Positions 17,450 to 26,995 of a stretch of DNA of 64,000 nt are shown here, one piece after another (position 1 is the first letter of the stretch; every line of letters starts with the position of its first letter). The translations under genes were made by a program, and so were the position numbers. The notes under the pieces are model-generated. The model was not told the DNA's origin, ran no database searches, and saw nothing but the letters and a program-made list of their open reading frames with translations. The stretch covers positions 324,960-388,959 of the forward strand of contig NZ_JBKQWY010000005.1 in assembly GCF_047308265.1 (NCBI RefSeq), read 5' to 3'. The stretch comes from Maricaulis sp047308265 (GTDB lineage Bacteria; Pseudomonadota; Alphaproteobacteria; Caulobacterales; Maricaulaceae).

Positions 17450-18507
17450 CCCGCCCCCTTTCTCTCGCTCTGTCTGCGGCATTGGCCCTGACGCTGGCCG
17501 CGTGTTCCCAGCCCGAGATTGAAACCGAGACGCCCGCACCGCGCGTGCTTCTCCAGACCATCGCCGACAGTGACGCCGAAACCGAGATCAGCTTCGTTGG
17601 CCGGGTCGAGGCCCGCCAGGCCGTGGACCTCGCTTTCCAGGTGGGCGGACAGCTTGCCCGGATTGATATCAGCGAAGGTGATGCCGTGACGGCGGGTCAG
17701 GTCGTGGCCCAGCTTGATCGCACCGATTTCGACCGCGCTGTGCGCGAAGCCCGGGTCCAGCTGGACCAGGCGCGCACGGACCTCACCCGCCAGCAAACTC
17801 TGTTTGACCGGGGCATTGCCTCCCAGGCCGCACTGGACGACGCGCAGACCGAGTTCGACCTGCGCGAGGTCTCCCTGGCCAATGCCCGCCAGAATCTGGA
17901 CTACACCTCGCTGCGGGCGCCCTTTGATGGGCTGGTGAGCCGCCGGATTGTCGACACGTTTACTGTCGTTTCTCCGGGGCAGCCGGTGATGCGGATCCAG
18001 GACCTGTCTGAACTGCGTGTCTCCGTGCCGGTGCCCGAATACCTGATCGCCAATGTGGATAGCGAGGATGTCGTCCAGAGCTGGGCCACCTTCCCCTTCC
18101 TGCCGGGCCAACGCTTTGAACTTGAACCGCGCGAAACCGTGACAGAAGCCGACAGTGCCTCACAGACCTATCGTGTCATCCTGGCCCTGCCCAATGACAT
18201 GCCAGCCAATATCCTGCCGGGCATGACCGCCTCCGTCACGGCAGAATTCCTGCTCGACGAAAACGAGATCCACATCCAAATCCCGATCAATGCGGTGGCC
18301 TATACGCCGGAGGAGACCCCGCAAGTCTGGGTCTATGACGCGGAAACCGGCACGGTTGGCAAACGTGATGTCGAACTCAATGGCCTGGTAGAGGACGAAA
18401 TCGTGGTCCTGGATGGCCTGGCCCCGGGCGAACGCATCGTCATTGCCGGCATCCACGCCCTGCATGAAGGCATGAGCGTGCGTCCGTTCGAAGAGGAGCG
18501 CGACTGA
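17446..18507 (+). CDS. RND efflux periplasmic adaptor (membrane fusion) lipoprotein
   Basis: 353 residues. Lipoprotein signal ending LALTLAACSQ. The order is that of the MFP family: barrel-sandwich half motif (VDLAFQVGGQLARIDISEGDAV, KAGQ-like TAGQVVAQLD), an alpha-helical hairpin (residues ~100-150), the second lipoyl half (LDYTSLRAPFDGLVSRRIVD), a beta-barrel and a membrane-proximal C-terminal domain. It bridges the inner-membrane RND pump to an outer-membrane channel. It starts inside the tetR stop codon and ends two bases before the pump gene. No outer-membrane factor gene is in the operon, so a shared TolC is expected. Confidence 0.94.
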   Translation: MTRPLSLALSAALALTLAACSQPEIETETPAPRVLLQTIADSDAETEISFVGRVEARQAVDLAFQVGGQLARIDISEGDAVTAGQVVAQLDRTDFDRAVREARVQLDQARTDLTRQQTLFDRGIASQAALDDAQTEFDLREVSLANARQNLDYTSLRAPFDGLVSRRIVDTFTVVSPGQPVMRIQDLSELRVSVPVPEYLIANVDSEDVVQSWATFPFLPGQRFELEPRETVTEADSASQTYRVILALPNDMPANILPGMTASVTAEFLLDENEIHIQIPINAVAYTPEETPQVWVYDAETGTVGKRDVELNGLVEDEIVVLDGLAPGERIVIAGIHALHEGMSVRPFEEERD

Positions 18508-18509
18508 TC

Positions 18510-21500
18510 ATGACGTCCTCTGCCTCTCCGGCCATGTCCCTGGCACGGCTGTCCATCGAACGCCCGGTTTACACCTGGCTCATCATTCTCACCTGCCTGT
18601 TGGGCGGGCTGAGTGGTTTCTTCGGCGTCGGGCGCCTTGAAGATCCCGCCTTCACCATCAAGGAAGCCATTGTCTTCGCGCCCTATCCCGGCGCCAGCGC
18701 CGAGGAGGTGGAGTCCGAAGTTACCGAACTCCTCGAGATTGCCATCCAGCAGATGGCGGAAGTCGATCGCATCACATCAGAAAGTTCACCGGGCCTGGCC
18801 GAGATCCACGTGACCGTCGATGACACGCTTGACGGCCATGAATTGCCCGAGGTCTGGACCAAATTGCGGGCCCGCGTGCGCGACGCTGTCAGCGATCTGC
18901 CGCCCGGCGCCGCCCCGCCTGTGGTCTATGATGATTTCGGCGACACCTATGGACTGTTTTATGCGGTCACGGCCGATGGGTATTCCGATGAACAGATCCG
19001 CGACATCGCCCGTGATCTGCGCCGCGAATTGCTGGTTGTCGAAGGTGTGGCAAAGGTCGCGGTTGATGGTGAGCCGGAAGAACGCATCTTCATCGAGATC
19101 TCGCAGGACGAGCTCTCACGCTTCAACCTGTCCTATCAACAACTGCTCTCGGCCGTGAACCGCGAGAATGCGGTGATCATCGCCGGCTCGATCGAGCGCG
19201 CCGGGCGTTACATGCGCTTCGAAGTGCCCCAGACGCTCGACGGGATCGAGCCGATTGAAAACACGCTCATCACGCTGGGCAATGACGGCGATACCCTTCG
19301 CCTGTCCGACATCGCCACGGTGAGCCGTGCTCCGGCCGAGCGCCCTCAGAACTTCATCTATCATAACAATCAACGCGCCTTCACGATCGGCGTCGCCGGT
19401 CAGACTACTGCGAACATTGTGGATGTCGGTCATGCGGTGGATGCCCGCCTTGCCGAGCTGTCGGCTGAATTGCCGCTGGGTATCGAACTCGAGCCGATTT
19501 ACCAGCAGCACGTCGTGGTGGACAACGCGATCAATGACTTCCTGATCAGCCTCGCCATGTCCGTGGGTATCGTGATCGGCGTCCTGTGTATCTTCATGGG
19601 ATGGCGCGCCGGCCTGACCGTCGGTTCGGTATTGCTGCTGACCGTTATGGGTACGTTCTTCTTCATGAACATGTTCGCCCTGGAGATGGAACGCATTTCC
19701 CTGGGCGCCCTGATCATCGCCATGGGCATGCTGGTGGATAATGCCATCGTGGTGACTGAGGGCATGCTCACGGGCGTTCAACGGGGCAAACGCCGCCTGG
19801 ACGCCGCTGTGGATGCGGTTCAATCCACGCAATGGCCGCTGCTCGGTGCAACAGTGATTGGCATCATGGCCTTCTCCGGCATTGGACTGTCACCCGATGC
19901 CACAGGCGAATTCCTGTTCTCGCTATTCGCCGTGATCGGCATTTCCCTGCTGCTGAGCTGGGTGCTCGCTGTGACCGTGGTCCCGATGATCGGCTTCTAT
20001 CTGTTCGAGGCCGAACGCAAGAAGGCCATGGAACGCGATGACCATTCCGACATGGAAGCCGATCTGTATTCGCGTGGCATGCTCGGACGTTATGCCGGGC
20101 TGCTTTCGCTGGCCCTGCATCACCGGTGGGCTGTGCTCGGCGGCCTGCTCATCGTGACCCTGGCCTGTTATGTCGGCTTTGGTTCGGTGCGTAATTCCTT
20201 CTTCCCGAACACCAATACACCGATGTTCTTTGTCGACCTTCAATATCCCGAGGGCACAGACATCCTGACCGTCAACGAGGCCGCACAGGCTGTGGGTGAG
20301 TTTGTCGGGGAGCAGGACGAAACCGTCAGTTTCGACACCTTTGTCGGCGCTGGTGCCACGCGTTTCATGCTCACCTACACCGCCGAGCAACCCAGTGCTT
20401 CCTACGCCCAGATTATCGTTCAGACCGCCAGTCTTGACGTTATTCCCGACCTGGCGGACCGGATCCTTGAGCATGTGGGTTCAGCCCACCCGGATGCGGA
20501 GATCCGCGCCACCCGGATCGTGTTTGGCCCGCCGGCCGGCGCCAAGCTGGCGGCCCGTTTCTCCGGACCAGACGCGAATGTCCTGCGTCAATTGTCAGAG
20601 GAGGCCATGGAACGCCTCTATAGCGACGCGGATGTCCAGGATATCCGCACAGACTGGCGCAATCGGACCAGCGTCATCGTTCCCGAGATGATCGAAAGCC
20701 GCGCCCGTGCGACCGGGGTCACACGCGAGGATATCGGGGCGGCCCTGGCCTATGCGGCGGATGGCAGCCAGGTGGGGCTCTATCGCGATAATGAGGACCT
20801 GATCCCGATCATCGCCCGTGCTCCGGCGGGTGAGCGCGGTTCTTCCCACCAGCTGGGCGATCTCCTGGTCTGGAGCAATGCCCAGCAGGCCTATGTACCG
20901 ATCAGCCAGGTCGTCTCGCGCTTCACCATCCAGAGCGAGGACGCTCTTATTCAGCGTCGCGACCGGGTGCGCACCATCACCGTGCTGGCCAATCCCCACG
21001 ACGGCGAGACGGCCATGGAAGGATTTGTCCGCTTTGCCCCCGTGATCGAAAGCATTGATCTGCCGCCGGGCTATACGATGGAATGGGGCGGTGAATATGA
21101 AAGCTCAGCGGACGCCAATGAGGCGCTGGGCGGACAATTGCCGGCCACCTTCATCATCATGATCGTGATTTCCTTCCTGCTGTTTGCCAAAGTGCGTCAG
21201 CCGTTGGTCATCTGGTCGATTGTGCCAATGTCGCTCAACGGCGTGGCCATAGGTCTTCTGGCGACCGGTGTACCGTTCAGCTTCACCGCGCTGCTGGGGC
21301 TGCTGTCCCTGTCAGGCATGTTGATCAAAAACGCCATCGTTCTGGTGGACGAGATCGATCTGCGCATCCGTCGGGGCGATGATCCGTTCCAGGCGGTGCA
21401 ATTCGGTTCGGCTTCACGTCTGCGCCCGGTCCTATTGGCCGCCAGCACGACCATTCTGGGCATGGCTCCCCTCTTCTGGGATGCCTTCTTCCAGGCCATG

Positions 21501-21641
21501 GCCGTGACCATTGTGGGCGGTCTGGCCTTTGCATCGATCCTGACCATGATCGCCGTCCCGGTGATCTATGCCCTCTTCCTGGGCATTCGCCCGGCGGGTC
21601 AGTCCAAGGCTGAACCCACCCAGGAGGATGCTGCGGCCTGA
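18510..21641 (+). CDS. RND-family multidrug efflux permease (AcrB-like)
   Basis: 1043 residues, typical for AcrB. The N-terminus has the family start LARLSIERPVYTWLIILTCLL, and the large periplasmic loops contain YPGASAEEVESEVTELLE and the porter-domain repeats. Transmembrane blocks are at residues ~335-480 and ~870-1030, with the TM4-like segment ISLGALIIAMGMLVDNAIVVTEGML holding the proton-relay acidic residues (the D of MLVDNAIV), and the symmetric second copy SLSGMLIKNAIVLVDEIDLR. It belongs to the HAE1-type drug/hydrophobe exporters rather than heavy-metal CusA pumps. Third gene of the tetR-adaptor-pump operon. Substrates cannot be told from sequence. Confidence 0.94.
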   Translation: MTSSASPAMSLARLSIERPVYTWLIILTCLLGGLSGFFGVGRLEDPAFTIKEAIVFAPYPGASAEEVESEVTELLEIAIQQMAEVDRITSESSPGLAEIHVTVDDTLDGHELPEVWTKLRARVRDAVSDLPPGAAPPVVYDDFGDTYGLFYAVTADGYSDEQIRDIARDLRRELLVVEGVAKVAVDGEPEERIFIEISQDELSRFNLSYQQLLSAVNRENAVIIAGSIERAGRYMRFEVPQTLDGIEPIENTLITLGNDGDTLRLSDIATVSRAPAERPQNFIYHNNQRAFTIGVAGQTTANIVDVGHAVDARLAELSAELPLGIELEPIYQQHVVVDNAINDFLISLAMSVGIVIGVLCIFMGWRAGLTVGSVLLLTVMGTFFFMNMFALEMERISLGALIIAMGMLVDNAIVVTEGMLTGVQRGKRRLDAAVDAVQSTQWPLLGATVIGIMAFSGIGLSPDATGEFLFSLFAVIGISLLLSWVLAVTVVPMIGFYLFEAERKKAMERDDHSDMEADLYSRGMLGRYAGLLSLALHHRWAVLGGLLIVTLACYVGFGSVRNSFFPNTNTPMFFVDLQYPEGTDILTVNEAAQAVGEFVGEQDETVSFDTFVGAGATRFMLTYTAEQPSASYAQIIVQTASLDVIPDLADRILEHVGSAHPDAEIRATRIVFGPPAGAKLAARFSGPDANVLRQLSEEAMERLYSDADVQDIRTDWRNRTSVIVPEMIESRARATGVTREDIGAALAYAADGSQVGLYRDNEDLIPIIARAPAGERGSSHQLGDLLVWSNAQQAYVPISQVVSRFTIQSEDALIQRRDRVRTITVLANPHDGETAMEGFVRFAPVIESIDLPPGYTMEWGGEYESSADANEALGGQLPATFIIMIVISFLLFAKVRQPLVIWSIVPMSLNGVAIGLLATGVPFSFTALLGLLSLSGMLIKNAIVLVDEIDLRIRRGDDPFQAVQFGSASRLRPVLLAASTTILGMAPLFWDAFFQAMAVTIVGGLAFASILTMIAVPVIYALFLGIRPAGQSKAEPTQEDAAA

Positions 21642-21710
21642 CAGCGCCGTTAAGCTCGGCTCGACATCGTCAGGCTTGACCCCATGGGCCGCAACCGGGA
21701 CTTATGTTTC

Positions 21711-22868
21711 ATGTCTCTTATTGCGGCCCATAATATCTTTGACCTTCGGCGCATGGCGAAACACCGCCTGCCCCGCATGGTGTTCGACTATATCGATGGT
21801 GGCTCGGATGATGAGCGCACCTTGCGCGCCAATAACGACCGTTTCGCCGATTATTCGCTGATCCACCGTGTGCTGGTCGATGTCAGCGAGGTCGAAACCC
21901 GAACACGGGTGATGGGCGATGAGATGGCCGCCCCGCTCATCCTCTCGCCCACGGCCGCACAACGTCTATTCCATCCGCGCGAGGGCGAGCTGGCCGTGGC
22001 CCGCGCCGCTGCCCGCTACAATCTGGCTTATGGGCTCTCGACCCTGTCCTCGACCCCGATCGAGACCGTGGCAGAGGCGCACACCGGACCCAAATGGTTC
22101 CAGGTCTATGTCTGGAAGGATCGCGATCTTGTCCTGCAATCCCTCGAGCGAGCGCGATCAGCCGGCTTTACGGGACTGATCCTCACCGTTGATCTGCCGG
22201 TGGCCGGCCATCGGGAACGGGATTTGTACAACCACTTCTCCATTCCCCCCACGATCAATCTATCGACCATCGGCCAGGCCCTCTCGCGTCCGGGCTATCT
22301 GCTCGACATGGCGCTTACCCCGCGCATCGCCCCGGCTCAATACATAGACATGGACCTGCAGGGCGAAGGCATCATGGCCTTTCTCAACCGGCAGTTTGAC
22401 CGCTCCCTCACCTGGGAGGATGTGCGCTGGATGAAAGAGGCCTGGACGGGCGCCTTTGCGATCAAGGGCATCGCCCGCCCGGATGACGCCCGGCGTGCCC
22501 TGGATGCGGGTGCGGATGCGGTCTGGATTTCCAATCATGGTGGGCGACAGCTGGATACCGGCCCGGCGACGATCGATCTTCTGCCCGCGATCACAACCGC
22601 CGTGCGCGGACAGGCCGAGATCATCCTGGATGGCGGCATCCGCCGCTCAACAGATATCATCAAGGCGCTCGCCCTGGGCGCGGATGCCGTGGCTGTCGGC
22701 CGGGCCTATCTGTACGGATTGGGCGCGGCTGGACAGGCCGGGGTCGAGCGGGCGCTAGGCCTCCTCACCGAAGGTCTGGAGCGTGACATGGCCCTGTGTG
22801 GCGCCCGTACGCTCGCCGAGATCACGCCGGATCTCATCCATTCCCTGCCGGTGAGGCCAATGAGTTGA
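21711..22868 (+). CDS. lldD: FMN-dependent alpha-hydroxy acid dehydrogenase (L-lactate dehydrogenase-like)
   Basis: 385 residues. N-terminal DLRRMAKHRLPRMVFDYIDGGSDDE is the family start, LSPTAAQRLFHPREGELAVARAA binds FMN, and the active-site block VWISNHGGRQLDTGPATI supplies the catalytic His and Arg, followed by the phosphate-binding ILDGGIRRSTDIIKALALGADAV. These enzymes oxidise L-2-hydroxy acids such as lactate to 2-oxo acids, passing electrons to the respiratory chain. ATG 21711 is preferred over 21684 because it matches family length; the ribosome site is weak for both. It lies 70 bases after the RND pump and may be read from the same transcript. The exact acid (lactate, mandelate, glycolate) is uncertain. 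Confidence 0.88.
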   Translation: MSLIAAHNIFDLRRMAKHRLPRMVFDYIDGGSDDERTLRANNDRFADYSLIHRVLVDVSEVETRTRVMGDEMAAPLILSPTAAQRLFHPREGELAVARAAARYNLAYGLSTLSSTPIETVAEAHTGPKWFQVYVWKDRDLVLQSLERARSAGFTGLILTVDLPVAGHRERDLYNHFSIPPTINLSTIGQALSRPGYLLDMALTPRIAPAQYIDMDLQGEGIMAFLNRQFDRSLTWEDVRWMKEAWTGAFAIKGIARPDDARRALDAGADAVWISNHGGRQLDTGPATIDLLPAITTAVRGQAEIILDGGIRRSTDIIKALALGADAVAVGRAYLYGLGAAGQAGVERALGLLTEGLERDMALCGARTLAEITPDLIHSLPVRPMS

Positions 22869-23259
22869 GACCGGCCCAACGTCTCAGACACCAGACACCG
22901 ATAAGGGACATACCGATCACATAAGGTTCCTGGCTGTTGTCATAGTGCGGCAACAGGGCAAATGCCGCCCATTCGGCAATATCGAGAAGAATGACGACAA
23001 AATAGGCGATATAGGCCCATCGCCGACGTCGGAGGGTCACCCACCAGGCCGCCAGAATGAGCAAATCCAGCAGGATGAAGCTGATCAAGAACGCGGTGGG
23101 CGTCAGATCAACAAAATTTGCAAGATTGACCTGTCCGGCGATCTGGCCGTCATACAGGCCCGACCAGGTCAGAAGAATCAACACCGTCCATGTGGAGAAC
23201 CAGGCCGTAAAAACGCTCTGGATGACCATGCCGGCCCAATAATATCCGCCACCTGCCAT
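22834..23259 (-). CDS. Hypothetical four-helix integral membrane protein
   Basis: 141 residues with four predicted membrane helices (GMVIQSVFTAWFSTWTVLIL, PTAFLISFILLDLLILAAWW, WAYIAYFVVILLDIAEWAAF, VIGMSLIGVWCLRRWAGL). Family not recognised. ATG 23259 has GGGGG five bases upstream; an ATG at 23274 would add five residues. Its 3' end overlaps the end of the lactate-dehydrogenase-like gene on the opposite strand by 35 bases. Confidence 0.6.
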   Translation of the reverse strand: MAGGGYYWAGMVIQSVFTAWFSTWTVLILLTWSGLYDGQIAGQVNLANFVDLTPTAFLISFILLDLLILAAWWVTLRRRRWAYIAYFVVILLDIAEWAAFALLPHYDNSQEPYVIGMSLIGVWCLRRWAGLNSLASPAGNG

Positions 23260-23369
23260 ACGACCCCCGAACATAGTCTCATGACGATACCCGATGTCAC
23301 GGCCAGTGCAATGCTCTTGTCCGGGAAGTGAATGGCGATGTTCGGCACTGATCTGCGGGTTAGAGAGGC

Positions 23370-23714
23370 TTATCGGCCGCCGAGCCGACGTTCCAGATCC
23401 TGGAAATACGTCTGCATATCGCGAATAAGGGCAGAGCGCTGACGCTGGACTTCGCCCGGTCGCATCGCCTCGCCGTCCTGCAATTGCTGGATCCGATGAC
23501 GAATGGCCGCGCCGTCGACTGCGGTCTCGTCCAGGACATCCGGAAACTGGGCAGAGAGGATCGCGTCAATCTGGTCGAGCTGGCGCAAGGCCAGGTCGAA
23601 CACCGGGAGGGATCCCTGCCCCTGCCCCAGGGTCTGGAGATGATCGGCCGCCAGACGAAAGACCAGCGTATCGGTCTGTGCCCAAAGATCATCAACACGT
23701 GCGGTCTGAGACAT
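23370..23714 (-). CDS. Hypothetical small soluble helical protein
   Basis: 114 residues, almost entirely amphipathic helix (VDDLWAQTDTLVFRLAADHL, DLALRQLDQIDAILSAQF, RHRIQQLQDGEAMRPGEVQR, LIRDMQTYFQDLERRLGGR). No family recognised. ATG 23714 is preceded by AGGAGG at five bases, an excellent ribosome site, and 25 upstream in-frame codons are therefore excluded. It resembles small accessory coiled-coil proteins; function unknown. Confidence 0.65.
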   Translation of the reverse strand: MSQTARVDDLWAQTDTLVFRLAADHLQTLGQGQGSLPVFDLALRQLDQIDAILSAQFPDVLDETAVDGAAIRHRIQQLQDGEAMRPGEVQRQRSALIRDMQTYFQDLERRLGGR

Positions 23715-23871
23715 GGCGTCCTCCTGAATAGCCACGGTCTGCGGGCCCCAAATCACCCGGTACCAGTGAGCCGCAAGGGGATAAAGCAAGCCTTAAGATG
23801 ACGCCAAAAACGTCGATGCGACGCGGAAAAACACCTTGGCCTGTCTCGCAGTGCAAAACCGAGACAGGCAA

Positions 23872-23948
23872 TGGTAGGCCCGGAGGGACTTGAACCCCCA
23901 ACCAAGCGGTTATGAGCCGCCGGCTCTAACCAATTGAGCTACGGGCCC
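23872..23948 (-). tRNA. tRNA with CAT anticodon, probably tRNA-Ile2 (lysidine) rather than elongator tRNA-Met
   Basis: 77 bases including an encoded CCA. Read on the minus strand, the acceptor stem is GGGCCCG / CGGGCCT, with a G1-U72 wobble at the end; the D arm contains AGCTCAATTGGTTAGAGC; the anticodon stem GGCGG / CCGCT encloses CTCATAA, anticodon CAT; the T arm is GGGGGTTCAAGTCCCTC. A paired first base pair excludes initiator tRNA. The GGGCCCGTAGCTC start is more like tRNA-Ile2, whose C34 is changed to lysidine by TilS to read AUA, than like elongator Met, but the distinction needs a model-based scan. Confidence 0.9.
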
Positions 23949-24050
23949 CCGATGCTCTTTGGAGAGGCGAAGAGATAGGCAGTGCACCGGGCGATTGGCA
24001 AGGCCCGGCTGCACGCCTTGGTCAGCTTGATCTCTGCTGGACCTGACGCG

Positions 24051-25856
24051 TCAGTCGTCATCCCGCTGCGCGTCGCCGGTGGATTGCGTGCCTGATTTGC
24101 GCGGCCCGATCCGGAAGATGATCAGGTGGGCCAGCACGATCAGCAGCAGGATAATCCACTCGGTCCGGTCCTGCAGCCAAAAATCCGGGCTGGCGATTGT
24201 CGCCCGATAGGACGCAGCCATGCGATGAAACCCGCTATCAGGCTCCGGCACCACGGTCGCCACGGTCGTGGCAGCGCCTTCCGGGCTGATGAAATCATAC
24301 CCCATATCACGCAGGCCTGTGACCAGCTGGTCCAGCTCCTGTGTGTCGAGATACCAGTGATAAAAGAAGCCGGCATAGGCCTCACGCAGCACCAAATTGC
24401 GCCGGGCCGTGGCCAGCATCTCGTCTACAGAACGCCCGTGAATACTGCCATCGGGAGCAAAATTACCCAGTGTTTCCGGCAGGATGATATCACCGCGGAT
24501 GTCCCGCACTGGATAGGGGAAAAACTGTTCGCCATAGATACCATGGCTGTCGCCCTGGCCTTCCGCCTCACCACCGAAATACAGCACGCGCTCGAAACGC
24601 ACCGGCATGAATTCACTGATGGCCTGATACGCACTCAGGGATCCGGCATAATGCGGGAAGGTGAAGATGAAGGGGCGCGGCAAATCCGCAGCCTCCCAGC
24701 CCTCCAGACCCGCATTCATGGTCCGGCGCCAGCGATACAGGGTGTCGTCTTCCACGGGCGCATCCAGAACAAACTTGCCCTGGCCGTCCAGGCTCGCCTT
24801 GAAGAATTCATAATCCTGGCCACTGGGACCAAAGGGGTTCATCTGCTGGTCCAGCTGATGCGTGTGGCCATGCATGATCAGCGTGCCCCCGGCGCGCACC
24901 ATGTCGCGCAAAGCCCGCGCCACATGCGGCCGGTCCTGCAGGGTAAAGCTCTCGCCCACGCCGTTGTTGTACATGCCCTGAGGGTCGCGATACGTATCAT
25001 ACACCGTTGCGGAAAAGGGCAAGGCCGCCTCTTCCATATAGTGGGCCATGACCCGCAATTGTTCGGGATCTGCCTCGGGGCCAATATCCTCGATCCGCAA
25101 CAGCGCGTAATGACCGCCGTCGGCCTGTGGTGCCAGCGCCCGGGACAGGATGTCAGTAAAGACCAGATAACGATCATCCGTGCCGGCATACGCCATCGGG
25201 CTTTCCGCCACATAGGTCAGGGCGCCGGACCGGATCGCCCAGGGGCGGGTTTCTCCGGTGGATGTACGCATTTCCGCCAGAACGTCCACACGGGTCGGGT
25301 CTGTCACCTCGATCGCCGCCATGGTGTGTGTGGAGTCAGGATTGCGTGGAAACCGCTCGCCCGCATAGAGAACTTCATTGAAGTCCTCACCCGTCACCTG
25401 TTCGGCCAGCCAGCCGGCCTGGGCAAAGGAGTTGGCGACGGGACTGGCAACAGGGGCGGAGGACTGCAGGTCATCGGGACCGCCCTCGATCCAGATCGTC
25501 GTCTCTTCAGAGGCCACGACGTCCTCGATCAGCGCCGCCGGCAGCTCGGGCTCCCAGGCGGTGTTGACCACGACCAGGGCGTCATGGGCATCGCGATCAT
25601 CCGCCTCGTATTCGCTGATCCCCATCAGGGCCGCTTCGGCATGGCGCCCCACCAGATTGGCCACATTCACGGCATGCAGCGCGCCGTATTCGGCACCCTC
25701 GCCCGTGTCTGGATAAAGCACGAGCACAGACGACGGATCTGTGGCGTCGGTCTGCACCAGACCGTCCCCCTCATCCGCGATAAGTGCTCCATGCAAGGGA
25801 TATAAAAATGCTGCCGCCCATAACGCGACCAGGATCAAGATCCTCAACATCATCAC
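24051..25856 (-). CDS. DUF2334 polysaccharide deacetylase-like membrane protein
   Basis: 601 residues. N-terminal hydrophobic segment (RILILVALWAAAFLYPLHGA) and a C-terminal membrane helix (WIILLLIVLAHLIIFRIG) followed by a charged tail, so the bulk lies outside the cytoplasm. The central region has the DUF2334/YdaL hallmarks: LLRIEDIGPEADPEQLR (the acid pair expected to bind metal), LPFSATVYDTY and LIMHGHTHQLDQQ (two metal histidines), then PFIFTFPHYAGSLSAYQAI. These are divergent NodB/polysaccharide deacetylase folds linked to exopolysaccharide production. The N-terminal ~230 residues look like a separate alpha/beta domain. Start: GTG 25856 has GGGGG nine bases before it; ATGs at 25853 and 25850 are equally possible. 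No polysaccharide synthase lies next to it. Confidence 0.82.
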   Translation of the reverse strand: MMMLRILILVALWAAAFLYPLHGALIADEGDGLVQTDATDPSSVLVLYPDTGEGAEYGALHAVNVANLVGRHAEAALMGISEYEADDRDAHDALVVVNTAWEPELPAALIEDVVASEETTIWIEGGPDDLQSSAPVASPVANSFAQAGWLAEQVTGEDFNEVLYAGERFPRNPDSTHTMAAIEVTDPTRVDVLAEMRTSTGETRPWAIRSGALTYVAESPMAYAGTDDRYLVFTDILSRALAPQADGGHYALLRIEDIGPEADPEQLRVMAHYMEEAALPFSATVYDTYRDPQGMYNNGVGESFTLQDRPHVARALRDMVRAGGTLIMHGHTHQLDQQMNPFGPSGQDYEFFKASLDGQGKFVLDAPVEDDTLYRWRRTMNAGLEGWEAADLPRPFIFTFPHYAGSLSAYQAISEFMPVRFERVLYFGGEAEGQGDSHGIYGEQFFPYPVRDIRGDIILPETLGNFAPDGSIHGRSVDEMLATARRNLVLREAYAGFFYHWYLDTQELDQLVTGLRDMGYDFISPEGAATTVATVVPEPDSGFHRMAASYRATIASPDFWLQDRTEWIILLLIVLAHLIIFRIGPRKSGTQSTGDAQRDDD

Positions 25857-26133
25857 TACACCAAGCCCCCTCGGTGCCTTCTGCTCTCATGGCCCATGGT
25901 TAAGAATGAGAGAGGCTTCCGGCCAAACCGGGACGCAAATGCGGCGAAAATGGGCCATGCCGGGTCCATTTGGCGGCGCACGCGTTCAGCAAGTATTCAG
26001 GCTGCGCTGAGTGTGCTGGACGTCCGTCAAACGGGCACACGCCCGACGCGCAGTCATTGATGCGACACGCCGGATCCTTATAGTTCGTTTCACACGGACC
26101 GAAGGGTCCAGATCGTGATCCAAGGAGTTTCCG

Positions 26134-26850
26134 ATGCGACACATCTTTCTCGCCGCTTCCACCCTCGCCCTGCTGGCCGCCCCGGCCTTCGCCGATGAGG
26201 ATAGTACCCACGGCACACTGACCCTGTCCGCACAGGCCGAACTGGCTGTGGAGCCGGAATTTGCCAGCCTGAGCGGCGGCGTGGAAAGCCGTGGGGACAC
26301 CGCTGCGGCGGCTGTGCGGGCCAATGCCAATGCCATGGACCAGGTGATGTCCAGCCTGCGTCGCGCCGGGATTGCCGGAAATGACCTGCAGACCACGCGC
26401 CTGTCTGTGACGCCCGAGTATGAATGGATCGAAAACCGGTCCCAGCGACGCCTGACCGGCTATGTCGCGCGCAATACCGTCACCGCACGGATCCGGGAGC
26501 TGGACGAGACCGGCGATGTCATCGACGCCATGGTCTCCGCCGGTGCCAATACGATCGACAGCCTGACGTTTGGCGCAGACGACGTTGCCGACGCCATGGA
26601 CGAAGCACGATCGAACGCGCTTGAGCGCCTGCTGGAGAAGGCGAACCTGTTCGCCTCGGCGACAGGACAAGAGCTGTGCGGCATCAATCATCTGCGCGAA
26701 GGCCAGGCCCGCACACCCGTCCAGCCCTATGATGACGTCGCATTTCGCGCGGAAGCGAGTTTGATGGACAGCGCCACCCCCATCGCTGCGGGTGAATTGA
26801 GCCTGTCCGCCACCGTGTCCGCCGAATTCTGCATCCGGCCCGCTGACTAG
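26134..26850 (+). CDS. Periplasmic SIMPL-domain (DUF541) protein
   Basis: 238 residues. Signal peptide MRHIFLAASTLALLAAPAFA. The mature part follows the SIMPL pattern: LTLSAQAELAVEPEFASLSGGV, then the helix of RANANAMDQVMSSLRRAGI, DLQTTRLSVTPEYEW, GYVARNTVTARIRELDETGDV and the closing SLSATVSAEFCI. E. coli YggE is the best-known relative and lowers oxidative stress by an unknown mechanism. AAGGAG seven bases before ATG supports the start, and a hairpin terminator follows the stop. Confidence 0.9.
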   Translation: MRHIFLAASTLALLAAPAFADEDSTHGTLTLSAQAELAVEPEFASLSGGVESRGDTAAAAVRANANAMDQVMSSLRRAGIAGNDLQTTRLSVTPEYEWIENRSQRRLTGYVARNTVTARIRELDETGDVIDAMVSAGANTIDSLTFGADDVADAMDEARSNALERLLEKANLFASATGQELCGINHLREGQARTPVQPYDDVAFRAEASLMDSATPIAAGELSLSATVSAEFCIRPAD

Positions 26851-26874
26851 GCGCAAACCCCAGCTTCAATGCAA

Positions 26875-26901
26875 AGAGCCCGGCCAGGCCGGGCTCTTCT
26901 T
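26875..26901 (+). terminator. Rho-independent terminator of the SIMPL gene
   Basis: Inverted repeat AGAGCCCGGCC / GGCCGGGCTCT with almost no spacer (functional loop about CCAGG), followed by TCTTG. It starts 25 bases after the SIMPL stop. Confidence 0.75.
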
Positions 26902-26995
26902 GTATCAGCGTGTTGTATCAGCGTGTGTCACCGCACGAACTCCGTTCACCAAGGCGAACCGGAAAACGGGTCCTGATCGTCGCAGAGACGCGATA

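Noticed and set aside
24126..25805. 559-codon plus-strand ORF opposite the DUF2334 gene
   Set aside because: Shadow; the minus frame has signal, motifs and anchor.
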